Source: a virus
DNA length: 64,000 bases
Strand: one strand, 5' to 3'
IMG/VR virus record: IMGVR_UViG_3300009788_000093
Span: 37,280 to 101,279 of that record
A program made the translations under genes and the position numbers. Positions 1 to 8,790 of the stretch are shown here, one piece after another; position 1 is the first letter of the stretch, and each line of letters starts with the position of its first letter. The notes under the pieces are model-generated. The model was not told the origin of the DNA. It did not search any database and worked only from the letters and a program-made list of their open reading frames with translations.

Positions 1-1
1 T

Positions 2-514
2 AGTGAAATTTTATCATTAGCTGCAGAATTTGGATGTATCCTACATAATAGGCCACCTGATTACGCTAAACCACTTTCAACAATATTTGAAGTTTGTACA
101 GATATCGTTGAGCAAATGAGGCCAGATAGTTTTGCAATGCTTTCACCTACTAGCCCGTTTAGGGATTCAGCAATGATTCAATATGCACACTTAGACTTCG
201 AACACTTGAACTTAGATTGCTTAATGTCAGTAACTGACTATGAATATCCCCCGCAGTGGGCGTTGAGGGCAGAAGGAAATTACCTAATGCCTGATAGTCC
301 GATAGGCTACAAAACTAAGAGGCAAGACTTAGGGTTCTTAGGTAAACACGACGGCAGCATAATTATGTGTAATACAGATAAGTTCTTAGAAGTAGATGAT
401 TGGATTAAAATGAGGACATCTCCATATTATTTACCAGAAGAAAAAGCGGTTGACATAGATACAGAATTGGATTTATTATGGGCGGAATTTTTATTGTCCG
501 ACGGGGGAAAATAA
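2..514 (+). CDS. Acylneuraminate (CMP-sugar) cytidylyltransferase, C-terminal part
   Basis: Partial gene: the frame is open from base 2 and its start lies left of the window. The visible part reads like the C-terminal two thirds of a NeuA/KdsB-type enzyme, which activates a nonulosonic acid sugar with CTP. It has the motif LSPTSPFRD (family form QPTSPLR) and the closing DIDTELDLLWAE helix typical of the family. Its stop is one base before the next start, so it is co-transcribed with the PIG-L deacetylase. A phage copy suggests glycan synthesis or remodelling, of the virion or of the host surface; that role is inferred. Confidence 0.72.
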   Translation, partial: SEILSLAAEFGCILHNRPPDYAKPLSTIFEVCTDIVEQMRPDSFAMLSPTSPFRDSAMIQYAHLDFEHLNLDCLMSVTDYEYPPQWALRAEGNYLMPDSPIGYKTKRQDLGFLGKHDGSIIMCNTDKFLEVDDWIKMRTSPYYLPEEKAVDIDTELDLLWAEFLLSDGGK

Positions 515-515
515 C

Positions 516-1202
516 ATGAGTATAATGCAAGATATTCTAGTAATAGCGGCTCACCCTGATGATGAGGTGTTAGGGTGCGGGGCTACTATTAAACGATTTA
601 CGATGGAAGGGGAGCGGGTTCATATATTTTGGCTCGGGAATGGGCTTGCGGCTAGGGGGGCAATTGACCCCGAAGAAGAAGAAATGCTAAAACAAGCACA
701 AGGTAATGTTTGTAGGTTATTAGGGGCTTTCCCTATTTTAGACTCAGAAGAACACAATGTTCTACCGGACAACAAATTTGACTCAATTCCTCTGCTAGAT
801 ATAGTAAAGAGAATAGAGGCAGTAATTGAGGCCATTCAACCGGAAATTATATTTACTCATTCTTCGAAGGATTTGAACGTTGATCATAGGATGGTAGCTT
901 ACGCAACTATAACGGCCACAAGGCCATGCTCTTGCAACGTGAGGGAGATATACCAATATGAGGTTCCCTCTAGTACCGAGTGGGCTTATGGCTCGCACGG
1001 TGACTTTCGCCCTAATCATTATATTGATGTTCATGGAACTATAAATAGTAAATTAACTGCAATGGCCCTTTATGATACAGAAGTTAGGGAAGAGCCGCAC
1101 CCAAGAAGCTTAAATAATCTAGAAGCACTTGCCATAGTCAGGGGAAGTGAATGCGGGTTTAAGTCGGCTGAGGCTTTCGAGGCATTAAGGACAACAAGAT
1201 GA
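516..1202 (+). CDS. PIG-L/LmbE family N-deacetylase
   Basis: The 228-residue protein carries the zinc-binding signature AHPDDEVLGCG at residues 12-22 and the later histidine site HSSKDLNVDHR, both diagnostic of PIG-L/LmbE deacetylases, which remove N-acetyl groups from sugars. Length is normal for the family. It follows the cytidylyltransferase by one base and overlaps the small terminase start by four bases (ATGA). The pairing points to modification of an N-acetylated sugar. The substrate is unknown. Confidence 0.85.
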   Translation: MSIMQDILVIAAHPDDEVLGCGATIKRFTMEGERVHIFWLGNGLAARGAIDPEEEEMLKQAQGNVCRLLGAFPILDSEEHNVLPDNKFDSIPLLDIVKRIEAVIEAIQPEIIFTHSSKDLNVDHRMVAYATITATRPCSCNVREIYQYEVPSSTEWAYGSHGDFRPNHYIDVHGTINSKLTAMALYDTEVREEPHPRSLNNLEALAIVRGSECGFKSAEAFEALRTTR

Positions 1203-1810
1203 ATGAAAAGAAAGTTCTAACACCACAACAACAAATATTTATTAATGAATACTTAGACCACTTTGATATTAAGCGTGCAGCCGATGAAGCTGGCTACATT
1301 GATGGTTATTATGAAATGATTGCCACTCCAGTAGTTCAAACCGCACTTGCTGAGGCCATCAAAAAGAGAATTGGCAAAGGCGAGGTTAGCGAGGAAAAGG
1401 TTCTTATTGAGTTAGGCAAGATAGCCTTCACTAGCATGAACGACTTTGTTTCTTGGGATAATAATGGTGTTAAAGTTAAAGACTCAAAAACACTTAGCGA
1501 AGAGTTGGCATCTTGTGTCCAGGAGATAAATATCTCACCCACCGGCAGAATGAAAATTAAGCTCTATGATAAAAAACCGGCGCTGGAATTACTCACCCGG
1601 ATCTTCGGGATGCTTAAAGACAAAGTTGAACATACTGGAACGATCGATCACTTACATCATAAATATGATGATTTCACAGACGAGGAGTTAGATCAGGAAC
1701 TCCAGAGGTTGGTGGCCGAGGCGCAGGCGGTGGAAAATGTCAACGGCAACAAGCAGGGTGCAAAAAGAAATAGCAGTCGGGCTAACGGAAGTAAAAAGAG
1801 CAAGAGCTAG
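1199..1810 (+). CDS. terS: Terminase small subunit
   Basis: Has the usual Terminase_2 layout: an N-terminal helix-turn-helix region opening with LTPQQQIFINEYL and continuing KRAADEAGY, a central oligomerisation part, and a charged Lys/Ser-rich tail. The 203-residue length fits TerS proteins, which recognise the packaging site and load the large subunit. The 3' end overlaps the large terminase by 74 bases in another frame, consistent with translational coupling. Confidence 0.8.
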   Translation: MNEKKVLTPQQQIFINEYLDHFDIKRAADEAGYIDGYYEMIATPVVQTALAEAIKKRIGKGEVSEEKVLIELGKIAFTSMNDFVSWDNNGVKVKDSKTLSEELASCVQEINISPTGRMKIKLYDKKPALELLTRIFGMLKDKVEHTGTIDHLHHKYDDFTDEELDQELQRLVAEAQAVENVNGNKQGAKRNSSRANGSKKSKS

Positions 1811-3245
1811 CCGTAAGCTACTTCATTTTACTCATTACACCAAGCCGGATTACCAAGCCGGTTGGGTTCACGAGGAGATAGCTGAACGCTTAGATCAGTT
1901 TTTAAAAGATGTGGAGGCTAAGCGCTCGCCGCGATTGATGATATTTATGCCGCCACGGCACGGAAAAACGGAGCTGGTTTCTAGGCGTTTGCCTGCTTTG
2001 GCGTTCGGGCTAAATCCGGACCTCCAGATTATAGCTACAAGCTATGGGGCTGATTTTGCCGCCGGTATTAACCGGAACGTTCAACGCATTATAGATTCCG
2101 AAGAATACAAAAACCTATTTCCTGACACTATGTTAGCTGGCACTAAAATGCGGAGAATTAATCACAGTGGCGCTAGGGGTTATTTGCGGACTACCGATAT
2201 TTTTGAAATAGTGGGACACCATGGTATGTATCGTAGTACCGGCGTCGGTGGCGGTATTACTGGGATGGGCGCTGATATTCTTATTTTAGATGACCCCATA
2301 AAAGATGCGGAACAAGCTGACAGTACAACCTACCGCGAGAAAACGTGGGAATGGTATTTATCTACAGCTTATACCAGGTTAAGCCCAGGTGGTGGCGTCC
2401 TCTTGTGCGTAACAAGGTGGAACGAAGATGACCTACCAGGTAGGTTACTTGAGGCACAAAAAGTCGGCGGAGACCAGTGGGATTGTATTGCCTATCCTGC
2501 TATGGCAGAGCAAAAGGAGGCTCATAGGAAAGTTGGTGAAGCTCTTCATGAAGAAAGGTGGCCACTAGAAAGATTACAAGCTATTAAGGGTTCTTACAAG
2601 GGCACGTATGGCGCTAGAATGTGGGCGTCACTCTACCAACAAAGACCATCACCGTCCGAAGGTGGCATCCTAAAACGAGCATGGTGGAAATTCTTTGATG
2701 AACCGCCTATGCCTATGGAGGAAATAATCCAGTCTTGGGATTGTTCTTTTAAAGATTTAAAAACCAGTTCTTATGTTGTAGGGCAAATTTGGGGACGTAA
2801 GGGCGCTAATAAGTATTTATTAGATCAAGTTCGAGACCAAATGGACTTCCCGGCTACAATTGCAGCCATCAGAATGATGACTAGGAAGTGGCCGAAAGCT
2901 AGGGGGAAATTGATTGAAGATAAGGCTAATGGCATTGCTGTCATACAGGTCTTAAAAAATGAAATACCGGGAATTATTCCTGTAGAGCCCAAGGGCGGTA
3001 AGGAAGCTAGAGCGCAAGCTATCAGTTGGGATATTGAAGCTGGTAATGTTTTTCTTCCTAATAACGCTCAGTGGGCACATGATTTTGTTGAAGAGTGTGC
3101 GCTATTTCCTAATGGTGCTCACGATGACCAAGTTGACGCTATGTCCCAAGCCTTAGTGAGGTTGGGCAGCAAGAGGAGTTATGCCAATGTTAGTCTTAGT
3201 GGAAATGAAGATTTTGCAAGAGAAAGTCCCAATTATGTATTTTAG
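1737..3245 (+). CDS. terL: Terminase large subunit (packaging ATPase/nuclease)
   Basis: The 502-residue protein has an N-terminal ATPase with Walker A in MPPRHGKTELVSR (about residues 70-82) and Walker B ILILDDPIKD, followed by an RNase H-fold nuclease with acidic residues in QSWDCSFKD and the C-terminal HDDQVDAMSQAL motif. This is the DNA-packaging motor and headful nuclease. The listed start gives a long overlap with terS; an internal start cannot be excluded, but the N-terminal region before Walker A resembles that of other TerL proteins. Confidence 0.93.
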   Translation: MSTATSRVQKEIAVGLTEVKRARASRKLLHFTHYTKPDYQAGWVHEEIAERLDQFLKDVEAKRSPRLMIFMPPRHGKTELVSRRLPALAFGLNPDLQIIATSYGADFAAGINRNVQRIIDSEEYKNLFPDTMLAGTKMRRINHSGARGYLRTTDIFEIVGHHGMYRSTGVGGGITGMGADILILDDPIKDAEQADSTTYREKTWEWYLSTAYTRLSPGGGVLLCVTRWNEDDLPGRLLEAQKVGGDQWDCIAYPAMAEQKEAHRKVGEALHEERWPLERLQAIKGSYKGTYGARMWASLYQQRPSPSEGGILKRAWWKFFDEPPMPMEEIIQSWDCSFKDLKTSSYVVGQIWGRKGANKYLLDQVRDQMDFPATIAAIRMMTRKWPKARGKLIEDKANGIAVIQVLKNEIPGIIPVEPKGGKEARAQAISWDIEAGNVFLPNNAQWAHDFVEECALFPNGAHDDQVDAMSQALVRLGSKRSYANVSLSGNEDFARESPNYVF

Positions 3246-3257
3246 AGGAATATAAAT

Positions 3258-4745
3258 ATGACGGACAAAAAAGATAGAGTATTGAAGCTCGATACAGGTG
3301 AGGTCGGCAAAACCGGCCTAAATATTTTTGATGGTCGGCTTTTTGAGGAGCAGTTACGGCAGCTTCAAAGTGAAACTGAACGACGCAGGGTTTATAAAGA
3401 AATGCAAGCCAATGACCCCACAATTGGTGCTATCCTTTTTGCTATTGAGATGCTTATTCGGCAAGTCCCCTGGACGTTTCAAGCAGCAAGCGATGACCCT
3501 AAGGATATTGAAGCTAAGGAGTTTATGGAGGGCGTTATTAATGATATGTCACAATCCTGGGAAGATACTTTGGCTGAAATTCTATCATTCCTACCTTGGG
3601 GCTGGTCATATCATGAGATTGTCTATAAGTTTAGAAACGGGCGGGATAAGAACGCAAGTAAGCGCAGCCGGTTTAATGACGGGAAAATTGGTTGGCGGAA
3701 ATTGCCTATTCGGTCACAGGACTCACTAGATCACTGGGAAATGGATGATGAGGGCGGAGTAAATGCCATGATTCAAAACCCACCGCCTGAATACCAACTT
3801 CTTACGATCCCAATAACAAAGGCGCTATTGTTCCGAACGAGCGTTCATAAGGGTAGCCCTGAAGGTGAATCTATCTTGAGGAGCATATATCAATCCTGGT
3901 TCCTAAAGAAGCGCATTCAAACTTTTGAAGCTATCGGCATTGAACGTGATTTGGCTGGCTTCCCGGTTTTAACTGTTCCGTCAGAATGGACGGATGCTAA
4001 TGCTCCGCAAGGGCTAAAAAACGCTTATGCAGATGCCAAAACTATTGTGCAAAACATTAAGCGTGACGAGCAGGAGGGCGTAGTCCTTCCCGCTATTTTC
4101 GATGATAACAACAACAAACTATTAGAGCTTGCATTGCTCAATTCAGGCGGTAAGCGGAATTTTGATACAGAGGCGATTATCAATCGCTATGACCAGCGTA
4201 TTGCGATGACAGTATTAGCGGACTTTATCTTCTTGGGCACGAAGTCGGTAGGCTCATTTGCCCTTAGTAGCTCTAAGACTGAGATGTTTGCCGCCGCTAT
4301 TGGTGCTTGGACTAATATGATTGCGGACGTATTTAACCGGCACGCAATACCACGGTTGTTTGAACTTAACGGCGAAAACCTTGAGGAACTACCGAAGTTA
4401 GTTCCGGGCGATATTGAAACGCCAGACTTAGCTGAACTCGGTGCTTATCTTGGCAACCTTACTGGCGTAGGGATTAACCTGCAAGGTGATGTCGAGCTTG
4501 AAAATTACTTACGGGATGTTGCTGGTTTACCTATGGCTCCTGAAGACGAAGATAGGGTTATTCCGGCTGCCGCAGAAGTGCCTGAGGAAGGTGTAGCGAC
4601 TACTAAACCTAAGCCGAAACCTAAGCCTAAAACAGAACCCAAGGAAGAACCGAAAACACCTCAACCTGACGGCAAGGAAGAGTTGGTCGAAGCAGTTAAG
4701 GTAATGAAAAGTGCAGTCCTTAGTGCCTTAAAATCTGATGAATAA
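3258..4745 (+). CDS. Portal protein (DUF935/Mu gp29-like)
   Basis: The N-terminal half (RRVYKEMQANDPTIGAIL, then a Trp-rich segment with FLPWGWSYHEIVYK) matches the DUF935 portal family, the dodecameric ring at the DNA-entry vertex. The C-terminus is a Lys-Pro repeat tail (KPKPKPKPK) and an acidic end, probably disordered. It lies directly after terL and its last bases overlap the MuF gene, the standard terminase-portal-MuF order. Confidence 0.85.
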   Translation: MTDKKDRVLKLDTGEVGKTGLNIFDGRLFEEQLRQLQSETERRRVYKEMQANDPTIGAILFAIEMLIRQVPWTFQAASDDPKDIEAKEFMEGVINDMSQSWEDTLAEILSFLPWGWSYHEIVYKFRNGRDKNASKRSRFNDGKIGWRKLPIRSQDSLDHWEMDDEGGVNAMIQNPPPEYQLLTIPITKALLFRTSVHKGSPEGESILRSIYQSWFLKKRIQTFEAIGIERDLAGFPVLTVPSEWTDANAPQGLKNAYADAKTIVQNIKRDEQEGVVLPAIFDDNNNKLLELALLNSGGKRNFDTEAIINRYDQRIAMTVLADFIFLGTKSVGSFALSSSKTEMFAAAIGAWTNMIADVFNRHAIPRLFELNGENLEELPKLVPGDIETPDLAELGAYLGNLTGVGINLQGDVELENYLRDVAGLPMAPEDEDRVIPAAAEVPEEGVATTKPKPKPKPKTEPKEEPKTPQPDGKEELVEAVKVMKSAVLSALKSDE

Positions 4746-7700
4746 ACTTGCCCTTTTAAAAGCATTTGATGATTTTATAGAAAAAGTCGAACCGGCTTGG
4801 CAGAAGTTTAATGATATTGCTGACGAATACCTTCCTGCTGTTCAGGAAGCGACGGAACAGGCTTTAGGCTTATTTGAAAAAGACGTTAGGATGGGGTTCC
4901 TTGAGGGAGCCTTAAAAGTTCAAGATCCTATCGGGGCCGAGATAGCGATTAACTTCGCGGGTATGGAGAAAAAGCTTATGCCTGTTGCGAAGGTATTAGT
5001 GGAAACTTTAATGGATGGCGCAGAAGCTTCAGTTGAGGATATCTTTGCCGTATCTAGGGGTGCTGAAGGTGTTACTCCGGCTATCGAGAAGCATGGATCA
5101 AGTGACGATCCTAATTATGGGAGGTATCATCCGGGAGCAGCTGCCCCGATAACTGTTTTCCATGGAACCGTGAGTAAGTATTTTAATTCAATCAACAATA
5201 AAGGAATAAAGTTTAAGCCACCTCAACGAACAGGAGATACGGAAGCTTGGAAGGAATTGGGTGTTGATTGGTATGAGGGTGAAAATGGTCAAGCGGTTTT
5301 TGTAACCAAGGACTTCAAGGCAGCTAAAGGAATGGCTAATTTTGCTACAGAAGCATATGAGGAGCGTACCGGAAGATCAAGTATCCCTATTATTTTAAGA
5401 GTTGAATTACCTCAAAGCATAGGAGCTAAGTTAAAACAAGATGAGAATCTTGCCGCAGGCTTGAAGCTTATAGGGCAAGATATTAAGCCTGAATGGATAA
5501 AATCTTCGAGTCGTGAAGGTAATGATGGTGTTTGGCGTGGTTCCCGATTCCGGAAGGCTGATAACACAACCTTGTTCATGCTGGCCCTAATTGACTTACT
5601 GCCTCCTATCGAAATTGAAAAAGCCGATGCACTCCTCGGCGTAGATGTTGCTGCTGGGTTGGGCATATCTTTTGAGCAAGCTGAGAGGTGGGCTGCTGAG
5701 AATGCGGCCATAATGGTTACTGCTGTTACTGAGCAAACGAAGTTAGGCGTGCGGAGCATTATAGCAAGATCTATAAATGAAGGTATTGTTCCGAAAGCCG
5801 CAGCTAGGGAAATACGACAAATAGTTGGCCTTACGGACAGACAAGCTAATGCCGTAATAAATTTCAAGCGTGACCTCGAAGATCAAATGGCTAGGGGAAA
5901 AAGCCCGTTCAAGACAGTACCGCTAACGCAAGAACGCATCGACCGGATGACAGAAAAATTCCGTAAAAAGCACTTGAAACTACGATCTGAGATGATTGCT
6001 AGAACCGAAACCATACGCTCCTCAAATATGGGGCAACAAGCTATCTGGGAGCAAGCAGCTGATAGGGGCTTAATAGATGAAAGCGTAGCCGTTAGACGAT
6101 GGGTGGTCACCCCAGACGATCGTCTTTGCGACTTTTGCAGACCTATGGATGGGCAAATTGTTCCACTAAGGGGTTTATTTGAGTCTGGAACAGTGGAACT
6201 TCAAAGAGGTGGAACTAGAGCGTTTAACCCAACACTGACGCCACCGCTACACCCACAATGCTTAGTTAGTTATAAGACGCCTATTTTTACGTCAAAGGGC
6301 TGGAAGCAAGTAGGGCAAATTAAAGTTGATGATTTAGTTCTTACGCATAAAGGTAGGTTTCGCAAGGTAACTAAGCTTATTCAAACGCCTAAGCAAACCC
6401 CAACTATTGTAAAGATTAAATTGTATGGTTGCGCGACTTTGACCTTGACTGATAATCACCCAATTTTAATCGACGGGGAGTGGGTTGAGGCTAAGGATGC
6501 GAAACCAGGCCAAAAGATTAAGTATATGGCGGCTAAGTGTGTTCGTTGTGGTAAAGATATCCCGATGGATAATAAGTATTGTTCTGATAGGTGTTGCAGC
6601 CTTGATATAACTGATAGGCAGTGGAAGTCGGAAGAACATAGGCGGTTAATATCAGCAAAAACTTCAGCTCAATTACGCAGAGAATACAGCAACGGAACAA
6701 GGGACGGCGCTGCCATTACCAAGAAAGCTCATGAAGCTACTAGGGAAATGGCTGCCGAAGGAAAACACCCTTTTCAACAAGATTGGGTAATTGAGAAAAA
6801 TAAGCTTGTAACAAATTTACCTCAACACAGAAAAGCAAGTTCTGAACGTATGAAGAAAAATAACCCTAGTTTGATCCCAGAAGTTCGTAAATGTATGACC
6901 GAATCTTACAAGAAAACTATGCTTGCGCACCCAGAAAAGCACCCTAATTCCATTATGGCTCAAAAAGGGTTTATGAGTTCCCTTGAAAAAAGAATGAAGA
7001 TAATATTGGATGAATTAGGCTTGGAATATGTACCCCAGCAACCTATACTAAATTATTTTGTCGATTTTGGATTGCCGAAATATAAAGTTGCTATCGAAGT
7101 AGATGGTAATTATTGGCATCAAGATAAGGAAAAAGATTCGGTCAGACAAGTAAAAATAGAAAAAGAAGGATGGACTGTTTTAAGGTTTTCAGAAGATGAA
7201 ATGAAGGATGAAAGTTTAGTTAAAGATGAAGCAAAAAGAATCCTCATGAATCATAATGAAGAATATTCTTTTGTAGAAGTTGAAATAACTAAGGTTGAGA
7301 AATATCAACCTACACGAAAAATTAAATTATTCAATTTTTCCGTAGAAGAAGATGAATCTTATATAGCTAAAGGGTTTGTTGTTCATAATTGCCGTTGCGC
7401 CATGGTATTAGATATCTCACCAACGGGAGTTATTGCAGGGGTGGATAAGCCAACCCCTATTGCCACATTACCTAAGAAGTTTAGCGATTTTAAAAACGTG
7501 CGAGAAAACTTAAGGTCAGGATCAAATGTTTCTCGTGTGGCTGAGTTCAACGACGAAGAGTGGTTTCTAAAAAGACCGGGAGATACTGAAGTAATCAGCG
7601 AAATTGTATCATCAAAGATAGGTAAATATTTTGGCGTGAATGTGCCAGCAGTAGTTTCCTTCAAGCATAGAGGAGATTGGTGGGTGGCAACAAAATCATT

Positions 7701-8190
7701 GAAAGAAAAGTTCCCTGGAGCCAGAACAGCAAGAATGTTTGAGAAAAATGTGCCAGAAGGGATAAAATTCACAAGCGAAATATCAAAAAATGTAGGCTGG
7801 CAGAGAATGAAGCTTTTTGATGTTTTCATAGGAAACGAAGATCGTCATTTAGGAAATTATATGATTGTCGGTTCAAAGGGAAATATTAATGAGATAGAAA
7901 ATATATTGGCTATCGATCATGGCCTAGCTACTTTTGGTGAAGATATTGCGGTCAATGTTCCTGCAATATTTTCCTCTCCTAGCCTTAGGTCGCGCTTAAC
8001 TCCAGATTTATTGGAAATGCGATCCGAAATAATTGTTTTATTAAATAATGTAACGCAAGAATTGTCTGATGATTGGGTTTCCGATATTCCTGAGGAATTA
8101 CTTATTGATGCATTTGGTGTTGGCGGAGATTTGTTTGATGCAGGACATTTCGTTTTTCGGGCTAAAACGTTATTGGAGATATTAACATGA
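4738..8190 (+). CDS. MuF head protein with ART-like domain, intein and PI3/4K/HipA-like kinase tail
   Basis: A 1150-residue mosaic. Residues 1-120 are helical. An ADP-ribosyltransferase-like segment begins near residue 138 with VFHGTVSKYF and contains QAVFVTKDF. A helical linker leads into the MuF (SPP1 gp7) domain at about 400-507, ending DDRLCDFCRPMDG and PPLHPQ. An intein fills residues 508-884. The C-extein resumes with CRCAMVL, completing the MuF zinc motif. Residues about 905-1150 form a kinase-like domain with EWFLKRPGDTEVISE, GNEDRHLGNYM and LAIDHGLATFG, resembling PI3/4-kinase or HipA folds. Splicing would leave about 773 residues. MuF proteins are packaged minor capsid proteins, and some carry toxin domains, so delivery of enzyme domains with DNA is an inference. 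Confidence 0.88.
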   Translation: MNKLALLKAFDDFIEKVEPAWQKFNDIADEYLPAVQEATEQALGLFEKDVRMGFLEGALKVQDPIGAEIAINFAGMEKKLMPVAKVLVETLMDGAEASVEDIFAVSRGAEGVTPAIEKHGSSDDPNYGRYHPGAAAPITVFHGTVSKYFNSINNKGIKFKPPQRTGDTEAWKELGVDWYEGENGQAVFVTKDFKAAKGMANFATEAYEERTGRSSIPIILRVELPQSIGAKLKQDENLAAGLKLIGQDIKPEWIKSSSREGNDGVWRGSRFRKADNTTLFMLALIDLLPPIEIEKADALLGVDVAAGLGISFEQAERWAAENAAIMVTAVTEQTKLGVRSIIARSINEGIVPKAAAREIRQIVGLTDRQANAVINFKRDLEDQMARGKSPFKTVPLTQERIDRMTEKFRKKHLKLRSEMIARTETIRSSNMGQQAIWEQAADRGLIDESVAVRRWVVTPDDRLCDFCRPMDGQIVPLRGLFESGTVELQRGGTRAFNPTLTPPLHPQCLVSYKTPIFTSKGWKQVGQIKVDDLVLTHKGRFRKVTKLIQTPKQTPTIVKIKLYGCATLTLTDNHPILIDGEWVEAKDAKPGQKIKYMAAKCVRCGKDIPMDNKYCSDRCCSLDITDRQWKSEEHRRLISAKTSAQLRREYSNGTRDGAAITKKAHEATREMAAEGKHPFQQDWVIEKNKLVTNLPQHRKASSERMKKNNPSLIPEVRKCMTESYKKTMLAHPEKHPNSIMAQKGFMSSLEKRMKIILDELGLEYVPQQPILNYFVDFGLPKYKVAIEVDGNYWHQDKEKDSVRQVKIEKEGWTVLRFSEDEMKDESLVKDEAKRILMNHNEEYSFVEVEITKVEKYQPTRKIKLFNFSVEEDESYIAKGFVVHNCRCAMVLDISPTGVIAGVDKPTPIATLPKKFSDFKNVRENLRSGSNVSRVAEFNDEEWFLKRPGDTEVISEIVSSKIGKYFGVNVPAVVSFKHRGDWWVATKSLKEKFPGARTARMFEKNVPEGIKFTSEISKNVGWQRMKLFDVFIGNEDRHLGNYMIVGSKGNINEIENILAIDHGLATFGEDIAVNVPAIFSSPSLRSRLTPDLLEMRSEIIVLLNNVTQELSDDWVSDIPEELLIDAFGVGGDLFDAGHFVFRAKTLLEILT
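6259..7389 (+). mobile_element. Intein with Vsr/DUF559-like homing endonuclease in the MuF gene
   Basis: Residues 508-884 of the host protein begin with Cys and end VVHN, followed by Cys+1. Block A is CLVSYKTPIFTSKGW, block B contains TLTDNHPIL (Thr-x-x-His) and the C-terminal splice block is ESYIAKGFVVHN. Between them lie a four-Cys zinc knuckle (CVRCGKD, CSDRCC), a basic helical stretch, and a PD-(D/E)XK-like nuclease with YKVAIEVDGNYWH, an EDxHD/Vsr-type fold. All catalytic residues for class 1 splicing are visible, so it is probably active. Confidence 0.9.
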
Positions 8191-8492
8191 TGTATTTCTC
8201 ATTCATGAAGTTCTTTCCTAGTGAGGGAGCAGGTAAGGCGCTACTACTTACAGACGACGAAGGCAATGGATTTATATCCTTAGATGGTAAGACCTTCAGC
8301 GAAGACCCGGTTATAGATTTCATTATGGAAACCGAGCGATATAAAAAGGGCGGTCCATTAAGAAAGCTTGAATGGCTACAGCAAGGGTTTCAAAATGTAG
8401 CATTCATGTCAATGGCTAATATCGCTAAAGGTAGTTTAGAAAACGCTCTCGAAACACTATGGGTACAACTACAAGGATGGGAGCCTGAATGA
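8187..8492 (+). CDS. Hypothetical protein downstream of the MuF kinase
   Basis: The 101-residue protein starts inside the stop of the MuF gene (ATGA; a second ATG follows immediately), so it is coupled to it. I see no recognised domain: a compact alpha/beta composition, the acidic segment LLLTDDEGNGFISLDG and a C-terminal amphipathic helix. Its position directly after a possible toxin-like kinase domain makes an immunity or partner role conceivable, but there is no sequence evidence for it. Confidence 0.7.
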   Translation: MMYFSFMKFFPSEGAGKALLLTDDEGNGFISLDGKTFSEDPVIDFIMETERYKKGGPLRKLEWLQQGFQNVAFMSMANIAKGSLENALETLWVQLQGWEPE

Positions 8493-8668
8493 CAACAGTG
8501 AAGCCATCAACGGTCGGAATGGAAGCAATAAGGTGCTATGATTGTGATAAGTTGTTGGGGTATACAGATGGACGTGTAAGCATTAAGTGTAGTAGATGTG
8601 GTGCGATTAATATTTATGTTATTACATGTGCGCCTAAAGGAGTTGAACTTCTGCTTACAAATAGATAG
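8489..8668 (+). CDS. Com-like zinc-finger protein
   Basis: A 59-residue gene overlapping the preceding stop (ATGA). It reads like the Mu Com family: two CxxC knuckles, IRCYDCDKLLG and IKCSRCGAIN, with the usual spacing. Com of phage Mu is a zinc-binding RNA-binding protein that opens the mom mRNA for translation. Com-like proteins are common beside MuF/portal genes of other phages, where their targets are unknown. A predicted promoter and terminator follow directly. Confidence 0.8.
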   Translation: MTTVKPSTVGMEAIRCYDCDKLLGYTDGRVSIKCSRCGAINIYVITCAPKGVELLLTNR

Positions 8669-8677
8669 ATAAAATAT

Positions 8678-8705
8678 TTGCTTATTAAAATAATCGGACT
8701 ATAAT
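8678..8705 (+). promoter_or_regulatory. Candidate sigma70/sigmaA-type promoter
   Basis: TTGCTT at 8678-8683, a 16-base AT-rich spacer and a perfect TATAAT at 8700-8705. Initiation would fall near 8712, just ahead of a strong terminator hairpin. It could make a short RNA or feed the protease-scaffold-capsid genes by read-through. Confidence 0.45.
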
Positions 8706-8726
8706 GAATTCCAGAGGACCATTAGA

Positions 8727-8771
8727 GACCCAGCGAATTGTTGACTAAAGACAATTCGGTGGGTCTTTTTC
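8727..8771 (+). terminator. Rho-independent terminator
   Basis: The arms GACCCAGCGAATTGT and ACAATTCGGTGGGTC pair over about 14 bp with one mismatch around a 9-base loop, followed by a T-run. It lies between the MuF/Com block and the protease/scaffold block and can separate early from abundant capsid transcripts. Confidence 0.8.
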
Positions 8772-8790
8772 TATTTATAGGAGTTTATAA

